Shown piece by piece: positions 26,285-33,268 of a stretch of 33,268 bases of DNA (the first letter of the stretch is position 1; every line of letters begins with the position of its first letter). The notes below the pieces were generated by a model. That model was not told the origin of the DNA. It worked only from the letters and a program-made list of their open reading frames with translations, and searched no databases. Where the stretch lies: contig JAHFTD010000020.1 in NCBI GenBank assembly GCA_023269565.1, positions 1 to 33,268 on the forward strand, read 5' to 3'. This DNA comes from Opitutaceae bacterium. GTDB lineage: Bacteria; Verrucomicrobiota; Verrucomicrobiia; Opitutales; Opitutaceae. The position numbers and the translations under genes were made by a program.

Positions 26285-27322
26285 TCAGGCGTGGGTGTCG
26301 GCGGTCAGCCAGCGGCGGAGTTGCTTCTGGAAGGTGTTGGCCAGGGTGTCGCCGGGCATCACCAGCACGCCCCACCCGCCACGCACGGGATTGATGGGCA
26401 CCTCGCGCGGCACCTGCATTTCACACATGCCGCGGTCCTCGTCGAGCACCTTGATGGCGAATTCGATCTGCGCCTCCGGTGGCGGGCCCTTGAAACCCGG
26501 CGAAATCGCGAGCGACCAGAAGCACGTGCAGCTCTCGCGCGTGTTCGGCGACGGGATGTGAACGAGCACGCGCTCGTCGCCGTCGTGGAAGCTCTGCCGG
26601 ACGGTCGTGAAATTGGGCAGGTAGCCGCGCTGCATGCGGTGGTGCGCGCTCTGGAGCTTGCCGGGCAGCTCGTGCGTCGATTGCAGCGCGGGGAACGGCG
26701 CGTCCATCTGGTAGCCGCCGTCTGGGGTGACCTTGATATCCATCCCACGGATACGCGGGTCGGCCGAGGCGCCGAGCGTGCCGCTGTGGGCGAAGGCGAA
26801 GTGCGACATGTCGAGGTAGTTCTCGACCTCGCGCCGCCAACCGGCGGCGAAGGCCATTGGCGGGCCCATCCGGTAGGTCCAGCGCGGATCTTCGAACTCC
26901 GGCACCGCGGGCAGCTCATGCAACTGGCCGTTGAGCAGAGGCGTCGCCTCCAGCTTCACCCAGACGAAACCGTAGCGCTCCTGCACCGCGTAGACATTCA
27001 GGTGCGACAGCGCCTGCTTCTCAGCGTTCGGCTCGAGCAGCGAGGGAATTGACTGGCACGCGCCGCCGGCATCGAACCGCCAGCCGTGATACGGGCACAT
27101 GAGTTCGTCGTCGCGGATGCAGCCTTGGGAGAGACGCGCGCCCTTGTGCGGGCAGGCCGTGTCCGCGGCAAGCACCCTGCCGCTGGCAAATCGGGCAATA
27201 ACCAGCGCGGTTTCGAGCAGGGTGTAACCGGTGACCCGACCCGGCGGCAGGTCAGCCGAATTTGCCACCGGTTGCCAGGTGCGGCGCAACGAGCTGAAAA
27301 CAACGTTCTCGGTCAGGGTCAT
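26285..27322 (-). CDS. Rieske non-heme iron oxygenase, alpha subunit type
   Basis: 345 residues from the ATG at 27322. The Rieske [2Fe-2S] ligands are C57-H59 (CPHKG) and C76-H79 (CPYHGW). The mononuclear iron site is D171, H174, H179 in ENYLDMSHFAFAH; a third carboxylate further on cannot be fixed by eye. The family hydroxylates, dihydroxylates or O/N-demethylates. The upstream open frame reaches 28111 but runs antisense through the AraC gene, so the short form is right. No reductase or ferredoxin gene is nearby. Divergent from AraC, co-transcribed with the MetE-like gene. Confidence 0.9.
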   Translation of the reverse strand: MTLTENVVFSSLRRTWQPVANSADLPPGRVTGYTLLETALVIARFASGRVLAADTACPHKGARLSQGCIRDDELMCPYHGWRFDAGGACQSIPSLLEPNAEKQALSHLNVYAVQERYGFVWVKLEATPLLNGQLHELPAVPEFEDPRWTYRMGPPMAFAAGWRREVENYLDMSHFAFAHSGTLGASADPRIRGMDIKVTPDGGYQMDAPFPALQSTHELPGKLQSAHHRMQRGYLPNFTTVRQSFHDGDERVLVHIPSPNTRESCTCFWSLAISPGFKGPPPEAQIEFAIKVLDEDRGMCEMQVPREVPINPVRGGWGVLVMPGDTLANTFQKQLRRWLTADTHA

Positions 27323-27376
27323 GGGGTGTGAGACAAGATAGCAGGTTTCACATGCGGCGTCATGGCACCTTAGGCA

Positions 27377-28258
27377 ATGGGTCTTGGCATATCGGGCGAT
27401 TGGTGTCACGCCTACGGTCGCATGTTTGACCCTCGCGCCCTCCGGCCCATCGCGGTGAAGTTTCCCGCCACGGGCATCTTTGTGCTCGAGAGCCACCACA
27501 CCCGCGGTTTCCGAATGGAGCCGACTCGGGCTGACTACCTCAAGCTCATCCAGCCGTTCGCCGGCGCCGGCTGGCTCGTTCGCGCCGGGTGGCGCGTGCC
27601 GCTCCGACCGGGAGATGTCGTGCTCGTGCCCGCGGGCGAGCGGCATCATCTCGAGGACGACGGCGCACGGCCACTGAGCCTTTATGCGCTGTGCGTGGCC
27701 GCGCACGCGCTCACCTCTGCCCCCGGCACAACGTTCGAGGCCTACCGTCATTTCCCTGCGCCGCCATGGGGTGGGGAATTTCGCGGGCTCATCCGGCACC
27801 TGCTGCACGAGCAGACCCTCGCCCGGCCCGGTGCTCAGCTGATGATGCTCGGCCTCGCCTGGCAGGCCCTCGGCCATGTCGCTCGCGCCGCCGGTGGCCA
27901 CCAGCCTGCGCGCACCGAACGCGCTGACCTGCCCGCCCGCGCCCGCGTCACTGCCTACGCCGAGGAACTCGCCCGCACCTTCTATCACCGGCAATCCGTG
28001 GATGACGCCGCAACGGCGCTCGGCTTGAGCCGCCGGCATTTCACCCAGCTGTTCCGCGAGATTACCGGAGAGTCGTGGCTGGTGACATTGCAACGTCATC
28101 GTCTGGTCCATGCGCGCCGTCTCCTGCGCGAGACCGGTCGTTCCGCAACCTCCATCGGATACGAATGCGGCTTCGAGGACAGCACGACCTTCTACCGCAC
28201 CTTCAAGGCCGCAGAGGGCATAAGCCCGCTCGCCTGGCGCAACGCGCCGGGACGTTGA
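27377..28258 (+). CDS. AraC-family transcriptional regulator
   Basis: 293 residues. The N-terminal half (about 10-140) is a cupin-like sensing domain (RPGDVVLVPAGERHHLEDD). Residues ~190-290 are the AraC double HTH: SVDDAATALGLSRRHFTQLF and ATSIGYECGFEDSTTFYRTFKAAEGISPLAWR. It faces the Rieske gene across 54 bp, so it probably controls the Rieske/MetE-like operon; the ligand is unknown. The ATG at 27422 is an alternative start. The last 67 nt overlap the end of the opposite-strand glycosidase gene. Confidence 0.92.
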   Translation: MGLGISGDWCHAYGRMFDPRALRPIAVKFPATGIFVLESHHTRGFRMEPTRADYLKLIQPFAGAGWLVRAGWRVPLRPGDVVLVPAGERHHLEDDGARPLSLYALCVAAHALTSAPGTTFEAYRHFPAPPWGGEFRGLIRHLLHEQTLARPGAQLMMLGLAWQALGHVARAAGGHQPARTERADLPARARVTAYAEELARTFYHRQSVDDAATALGLSRRHFTQLFREITGESWLVTLQRHRLVHARRLLRETGRSATSIGYECGFEDSTTFYRTFKAAEGISPLAWRNAPGR

Positions 28259-30714
28259 GCCGGGATCAGACAGTTCGAATGTAGGACAGGATCAGTGTTC
28301 CCGCCCACAGCTACGCGCCGCCGGCCCCAGCGCCAGTAGATGGCCTCGAGCACGCCGAACTGATCTGTGAGCAGGCCCTCGTAGCCACAGGGCCGGTCGT
28401 CCCAGTAGCGCCAGTCGACCCCGCTCTGGTTGCCGCCGAATACCCGCGCCTCGGCGAGACCCGCGCACAACCGCGCGAGCATTGCGTCCGCCTCGCGCGG
28501 CAGGCCGCAATGGTAGAGTGCCATCACGAAGTGCCGCGTCTGCGAATGTGTGCGCCCGCCGTTCTGGTAGTAGCCGAAGGGATAGCCCTGGATGATTTCC
28601 GCGAGGTCGCAATCCGGGATGGGCCGGAGGTTGCCCGGCAGGCCGAGCGCGGCGTCGGGCAGCCCGGCTTGCTTCGCCTCGGCCAGCAGCCGGAGCAGAA
28701 TAGCGCGGCCTTCCTCCGGTGAGAGCAGGCCCGCCGCAATGGCCGCGCCGTTCACCGGTAGAAAGGCGTAGTCATGCAACTTGTCCTCGCGACATCGCCA
28801 GCCGGCGAGCCAGCCCGTGGCCTCGTTCCAGAACGTGTCGCGGTAATTCGCCCGCAGCCAGTCGGCCCAGTGCGCGAGCTCGGCCGCCCTGTCCATTTCC
28901 CCGAGCCGCCTCAGGCCGGCGACGAGGGCGAGCAGCGCGCCGTAGAGGGTCGCATTCGCGAAGGCGTCTTTCCAGCCGAACGAGATGACGTCGAACCAGC
29001 ACGTGCTCCACTGCTTCGTGCCGCTGACGCCCGTGCGGTGCAGACTCTCGATCAGGCCGTCGCCATCGAGGTCGCGCGCGCGCGCGGCGTCGAGCTTCTG
29101 GAGAATGGCGGGCCGGAACGCGCGATACCACGCGGGCGTCGCGCCGTGGCGGAGAAATTCACCCAGGCCGCGCAGGGCGGAGGCACCCGTCTGGAGATAC
29201 TCGTCATCCGCGTCATGCGAGGAGCCGTCTTGCAGCAGGCGGCCCGCTGCGTAGCCCGGCCCGCCGGTCAGCCAGCGCTCGAGCGAGTGCCGGAGAAACT
29301 CCGTCGCCGGCAACCCGGGCAGCACGTCGCCCTGCGGCCGCGCCACCGCCGCCCACGTGTCCATGCAGATTGGGCAGTGCATTGACGCGCCGTTGTTGCT
29401 GAGCGTCGCCGTGTCCGCGCGGAAGGTCAGCGCCGTCCACTGCGTGCGGGCGAGCGCACGTTTTACCACAGTTGGCGCTCCGGGGCGTAAGAGTGCGGTC
29501 GGGCGCTTCGGTGTCAGCGTGAAATCCGCCCGGTGCGTGCCGGCGGGCAGGCGGTAAAGTCCCTCGGCTGTGCGTTCCTCGCCGACCTTCAGCTCCAGAG
29601 TGTTCAGGTCGTGGGAGCGGAAGCAGTCGCTCCGCGCCCAGCCGGTCGGCGAGGATGACTTGATCTCCCAGCTCCCGAAACCCGGCAGCGTGAGCAAGGC
29701 CGGCAACGCCACCGCGCCCGACTCACCGTCTTGCAGCAGACGGCCGAGCACTTGCGAAGGCGCCACGCTGTTGCGCAGCCCGATGGCCCACGTCGCGCTG
29801 TGCCATGCGTGGGTAACCTTCTGCGCGGAGCGTTCGGCCCGCAACCGGAGGCCGCGGGCGGTGACAGTCCAGATCAGCCGGTAGTGCTGGCCGTCCGCGG
29901 TGAAATCATAACGCACTCGACCGCCCTTCACTTCCGTCGTGCCCTCGAGGACGCAGCGCACGGACGGCGTCAGGACCGGCGCCGCGCCGACAGGGTGCAG
30001 TTGCGGGCCCTGGTGAAAAAGCGGCGGACACACCGCGAGGACGTTCCGGCCGGCATTCGCCGCGTCTTCGATGTTCAAGCCGAGATGAGAGAAACCCGGG
30101 CGTCCGAGCGAAAAGCCCACCGCGAAGTTCTTGGCCACATATCTCACCTGCCCATCGCGGCACAGGGCGCGCACGCCGGTGGGCAGGCGTGCGAGGTCAA
30201 CCATCCTGGTCTCGAGGAGACGTTCGTGGCGCGGGGCGGCCGGCGCCAGCACCTCGCCCTCGAGGATGAAGGCGGACATGATCAGGTTCCACGGCGTCCA
30301 CCCGCCATCGATGCCGGAGCGCCGCAGCTCGATGATCACGCCGGTCGTGACAACCCGTGGCAGCTGGATCCATTTCACCACGCCAGGGAGGTTGGCCGGG
30401 AGCCGGTCGCGCTGCAGCACTACGTTCCAGCGACCGTTTTGCCAAGCCAGCACACGCAGGCTGGTGACCCAGTCGAGATCCAACCGGCTGCCGCATTTGT
30501 GGTAGCCCGGGCCGCGGCGCACGCCCAAGCGCAGCAACCGCGCCGGCCCGTGGAGCCGGACCACACGCTGGTGAATGATGCGTTTTTTGGGCAGATCGCA
30601 CTCGCCGGGCAACGGTGCCGTCCAGATCGCTCGCCCGGCGTCGAGGCGGCGGTTGGTGAAGAGATCACCCATCGGCGGCTCGTTGTCGGCTAGCGAAAGC
30701 AGGTCCTGGGGCAT
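28192..30714 (-). CDS. Six-hairpin glycosidase-like protein
   Basis: 840 residues, no signal peptide seen. Residues ~60-150 look like a jelly-roll/discoidin-type carbohydrate-binding domain (DLDWVTSLRVLAWQNGRW to IELRRSGIDGGW). Residues ~150-430 form beta-rich linker domains. Residues ~440-810 are an alpha/alpha-toroid with DLDGDGLIES, WFDVISFGWKDAFANA and YYQNGGRTHSQTRHF, the pattern of six-hairpin glycosidases and glycoside phosphorylases. I cannot assign the GH family or substrate. An ATG at 30672 is an alternative start. The last 35 residues or so look unconserved and overlap AraC antisense. Confidence 0.8.
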   Translation of the reverse strand: MPQDLLSLADNEPPMGDLFTNRRLDAGRAIWTAPLPGECDLPKKRIIHQRVVRLHGPARLLRLGVRRGPGYHKCGSRLDLDWVTSLRVLAWQNGRWNVVLQRDRLPANLPGVVKWIQLPRVVTTGVIIELRRSGIDGGWTPWNLIMSAFILEGEVLAPAAPRHERLLETRMVDLARLPTGVRALCRDGQVRYVAKNFAVGFSLGRPGFSHLGLNIEDAANAGRNVLAVCPPLFHQGPQLHPVGAAPVLTPSVRCVLEGTTEVKGGRVRYDFTADGQHYRLIWTVTARGLRLRAERSAQKVTHAWHSATWAIGLRNSVAPSQVLGRLLQDGESGAVALPALLTLPGFGSWEIKSSSPTGWARSDCFRSHDLNTLELKVGEERTAEGLYRLPAGTHRADFTLTPKRPTALLRPGAPTVVKRALARTQWTALTFRADTATLSNNGASMHCPICMDTWAAVARPQGDVLPGLPATEFLRHSLERWLTGGPGYAAGRLLQDGSSHDADDEYLQTGASALRGLGEFLRHGATPAWYRAFRPAILQKLDAARARDLDGDGLIESLHRTGVSGTKQWSTCWFDVISFGWKDAFANATLYGALLALVAGLRRLGEMDRAAELAHWADWLRANYRDTFWNEATGWLAGWRCREDKLHDYAFLPVNGAAIAAGLLSPEEGRAILLRLLAEAKQAGLPDAALGLPGNLRPIPDCDLAEIIQGYPFGYYQNGGRTHSQTRHFVMALYHCGLPREADAMLARLCAGLAEARVFGGNQSGVDWRYWDDRPCGYEGLLTDQFGVLEAIYWRWGRRRVAVGGNTDPVLHSNCLIPAQRPGALRQASGLMPSAALKVR

Positions 30715-30837
30715 GGGAGAAATGGGCGGATGAATGGCGGGTCACGCGGCAGACCGGGTTCGCACCCAGCGCGCCACAAACCAGCCAAGACTCAAACCGC
30801 CACGATAGACACTGAAAGCCGAGCCGGAGTTGATGTA

Positions 30838-30850
30838 AATTATGGTAATT
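30838..30850. promoter_or_regulatory. AT-rich dyad in divergent glycosidase promoter
   Basis: AATTA-TGG-TAATT is a perfect dyad in the 216-bp gap between two divergent glycosidase-like genes. It lies in a sharply A/T-rich patch (about 30831-30862) inside GC-rich DNA, as expected for a promoter or operator. The binding protein is unknown. Confidence 0.35.
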
Positions 30851-30930
30851 GTTTGGTGTAACTTGGCGTGCGTGTGGCTTTGCGGTTGCCAAGCCTCGTG
30901 GTGGTTTAAGCCTACCCAGACCTTCTTCCC

Positions 30931-33252
30931 ATGTCCTCCACGCCTGCCCCCCTGTCCCTGAAGTTCGTCTCCCATCCCGCGTCGGCCGAGCCCGCGGAGA
31001 TCACCGCCGCCCTCGAACTGGCCAAGCTGACCGGCGCCCGCACCGACGGTCCCGGCCCCGGCGTCAGTGTCGCTCTCTCCTGGCGCGGTCTGCCGGCGAA
31101 ACTGCCGGCCAAGGCCAAGGAATCCGCCGCGTGGATGTGGCTCCGCATCGCCGACGACGGCACCGGCGAGATCTGCGCGACGCACGGCTCGTTTCTTTTT
31201 GCCGCGGTGCGCCTGTTTGCCACCAACGCCAGCGACCTGACGCGCGAGAAACTTGCCGCCGGCCTCTGGCTACCCGCCACCTTCGGCTGGCACCGCCCGC
31301 ACTGGGACGCCTGCTACACCCAATACTGGCGCAGCGCGCGCAAATTCGAGCCGGAACGCTACGTCGCGTCGCTCGCCGAAGCCGGCTTTACGCACTGCGA
31401 GGTCAACGGCCTGCAGGCGCACATGCCCTACGAGGACACCGTCGCCCACGAATACTACCCGCAGTTCTACACCTATGCGCCGGGCTTCAACCATTTCGTC
31501 GACACGCCGCTCACGCAGGGCGTCTGGCCCGCGCTTTACCTCGACGCCAACCTCAACCACCTCAAACAGCTCGCCGACCTCGGCCGCCGCTATGGCCTGA
31601 AGCCCGGCGTGTGCATGTTCGAGCCTCGCACCCTGCCCGAGCGTTTCTTCGCCAAGCACCCCACCCTCCGCGGCGCGCGCGTCGACCACCCGTTCCGTTC
31701 CCGCCTGCCGCGCTACACCATGGCGCAGGATCACCCGATCGTGCAGCGCCATTACCGCGAAGCCCTGCAGAAGATCCTGCGCTCCGTGCCCGACCTCAGC
31801 TACATGTCGGTCTGGACGAACGACAGCGGCGCGGGCTTCGAGCACACCGCCTCGCTTTATGTCGGCCGCAACGGCGGTCCCTACATGATCCGTGAGTGGC
31901 GCAACCACGACAAGGTCGCGCAGGCCGCGGGCGAGAGCATCGTCCGCTACCTGAAAAATCTCCGCACCGCCGCGGCCGAGCTGAATCCCGACTTCGACAT
32001 CATCCTCCGTATCGAGCCCTTTAAGGTGGAGCATGAGCACATCAAGGCCGGCATGGGTGGCCACGTCACTTGGGAGGCTCCGTCGCTGCTCGTCCGCGGC
32101 TACGATGTGCCTTACGCGCACCCCAAGTATCCCGAGAACCGCGCCGTCGCCGGCAGCCTTTTCCACACGGAGATGGACCCGAAGGAAAAGGAGACGCTTG
32201 CCGCCTCCCGCGCCACCGGCGTCGACCCGATCATGCATTACTCGGCCTCGGCCGTTATGAACCACGAACCGCTGCTCGGCCTGCCCTTCCCGCGCCTGCT
32301 GCACCAGAAGCTCATGGCCATGCGGGAGACCGGACTCAACCGCATCAGTTGCCTCGGCGGCCTGACCAACACCACGCAGGCGCCCTACTGGCCCAACCCC
32401 GCCGTCCTTCGCGCCGTGCAATTTTTCCCCGCCAAGCCCGTCGAGGAGGTTCTCACCGACTTCGCCACGACGCTCATTGGTGCCGGCCACGCCGGCAGCC
32501 TCACCGCCGCGTGGCAGGAATTTGAGGAGGCGCTCGTCTGGCAGCCGATGGTCGGCCTCTATTGCGCCTTCGGCTTCTGCTGGCAGCGCGCCTGGGACCG
32601 CCCGTTCGTGCCCGACGTCGAGGCCGTGCCGGCCGCGGACCGGGTCTACTATGAGCGCCATGGCTGCTTCCAGCACAACAACCCCGGCCTCATCGACCTC
32701 GGCAAGGACGTGCTCTTCGATCTCATCACCCGCGAATCGGGCGCGAAGATGGCCGCCGACATGGACCGGCACGTGATCGCGCGCCTGTGCCCGCTCATCG
32801 CGAAGCTCGACGCCCAGGTCAAGGGCCTCACCGGCGAGCCCGCCAAGGTCGTCGCCGACCTCCGCGACCGCGTGCGCGCCTACCTGCACTGGGTCACGAC
32901 CCTCCGCAATGTCTGCGCGTGGTGCGAGTGCGTCTATGGTTATCTGAACGCGACGGACGCCGCGACGAAGGATGCCTGCGAGAAGAAACTCCAGTCCGCC
33001 ATCGACCTCGAGCTCGCCAACATCCGCGGCCTCGTCGAACTGCTCGAGACGACCCCCTCCGAGGTGCTCGTGGTTTCCGGCGTGGCCGAGAACACCTTCT
33101 TCTACGGCGAAAACCTCGTCGAGCACCTGAAGACGAAGCTGCGGCTGACGGAGAAATACCGGCATAACAAGCCGCGCATCGACCAGGACATCTTCTGGCG
33201 CCCGATCCCCGGCACGACCTGGCCCGAGGGTTGGGCCGCGACGACTGCCTGA
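30931..33252 (+). CDS. Large glycosidase-like protein, probable TIM barrel
   Basis: 773 residues, no signal peptide. Residues ~10-110 resemble the small N-terminal alpha/beta domain that precedes the catalytic barrel in GH20/GH67-type enzymes. Residues ~115-500 look like a TIM barrel: FGWHRPHWDACYTQYW, YVASLAEAGFTHCEVNGLQ, VWTNDSGAGFEHTASLYVGRNGG, ILRIEPFK. The D/E-rich blade VWTNDSGAGFE is a candidate catalytic segment. The C-terminal ~200 residues are helical. I cannot name the family; GH67/GH115-like alpha-glucuronidase or GH20-like are the nearest guesses. It is divergent from the other glycosidase-like gene. Confidence 0.75.
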   Translation: MSSTPAPLSLKFVSHPASAEPAEITAALELAKLTGARTDGPGPGVSVALSWRGLPAKLPAKAKESAAWMWLRIADDGTGEICATHGSFLFAAVRLFATNASDLTREKLAAGLWLPATFGWHRPHWDACYTQYWRSARKFEPERYVASLAEAGFTHCEVNGLQAHMPYEDTVAHEYYPQFYTYAPGFNHFVDTPLTQGVWPALYLDANLNHLKQLADLGRRYGLKPGVCMFEPRTLPERFFAKHPTLRGARVDHPFRSRLPRYTMAQDHPIVQRHYREALQKILRSVPDLSYMSVWTNDSGAGFEHTASLYVGRNGGPYMIREWRNHDKVAQAAGESIVRYLKNLRTAAAELNPDFDIILRIEPFKVEHEHIKAGMGGHVTWEAPSLLVRGYDVPYAHPKYPENRAVAGSLFHTEMDPKEKETLAASRATGVDPIMHYSASAVMNHEPLLGLPFPRLLHQKLMAMRETGLNRISCLGGLTNTTQAPYWPNPAVLRAVQFFPAKPVEEVLTDFATTLIGAGHAGSLTAAWQEFEEALVWQPMVGLYCAFGFCWQRAWDRPFVPDVEAVPAADRVYYERHGCFQHNNPGLIDLGKDVLFDLITRESGAKMAADMDRHVIARLCPLIAKLDAQVKGLTGEPAKVVADLRDRVRAYLHWVTTLRNVCAWCECVYGYLNATDAATKDACEKKLQSAIDLELANIRGLVELLETTPSEVLVVSGVAENTFFYGENLVEHLKTKLRLTEKYRHNKPRIDQDIFWRPIPGTTWPEGWAATTA

Positions 33253-33268
33253 GTTTGCTTGTGTTAGG

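Noticed and set aside
27327-27352. TGTGA and TCACA between the Rieske and AraC genes, resembling a CRP site
   Set aside because: The spacing is 16 nt instead of 6, so it does not fit a CRP site and could be chance.
27323-28111. N-terminal extension of the Rieske reading frame
   Set aside because: It runs antisense through the well-supported AraC gene; the Rieske fold starts right after the ATG at 27322.

Overview
The window looks like a chromosomal segment from a GC-rich, Gram-negative, outer-membrane bacterium, most likely Verrucomicrobiota (Opitutaceae-like). That placement is inference. It rests on GC-rich coding sequence, a BamA/Skp/LpxD outer-membrane cluster, an ExbB-ExbD-ExbD-TonB operon, start codons that mostly lack a Shine-Dalgarno sequence, and MetE-like, Rieske and glycosidase-like genes. 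No 16S gene is present to prove it.

Layout. 1-5293 (minus strand): a Tat-exported Mn-type superoxide dismutase, then the translation cluster rpmI-rplT-pheS-pheT, which lacks its usual first gene infC. Two nested TGTCAC-N7-GTGACA palindromes lie between sod and pheT, and a strong intrinsic terminator lies just before the pheS start codon. 5437-6444 (plus): a DapB-like oxidoreductase. 6552-6887: tRNA-Lys(CTT), tRNA-Thr(TGT) and tRNA-Gln(CTG). 7137-11893 (plus): a seven-gene energy-transduction operon with ExbB, two ExbD paralogues, TonB, a secreted TPR protein and two related membrane-anchored coiled-coil proteins, closed by a clear terminator. 12042-12118: tRNA-Pro(CGG). 12121-13591: a metallo-beta-lactamase-fold protein with an unusual metal motif, divergent from pyrE.

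13654-24431 (minus) is a long housekeeping run, read right to left: rplY(ctc)-pth-rpsF-ssb-rplI-dnaB-bamA-skp-lpxD-prs-degP/Q. It joins translation, replication, outer-membrane assembly, lipid A synthesis, PRPP synthesis and periplasmic proteolysis. rpsR, normally between ssb and rplI, is missing. tRNA-Asn(GTT) at 24617-24691 diverges from it. About 430 bp with no convincing gene follows, and then the content changes to accessory metabolism.

25119-33252 (accessory): a Rieske oxygenase and a MetE-like zinc methyltransferase form a two-gene operon divergent from an AraC regulator. Beyond them are a six-hairpin glycosidase-like protein and, divergently, a second glycosidase-like protein with a probable TIM barrel. 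Neither has an obvious signal peptide. This block may be a catabolic locus for a methylated or glycosylated compound, but the substrate cannot be read from sequence.

The best candidates for undescribed biology are the ExbBD-TonB operon with its TPR and twin coiled-coil partners, and the Rieske/MetE-like pair with its AraC regulator. The palindrome pair at 944-1006 and the terminators placed against start codons are smaller but concrete signals.
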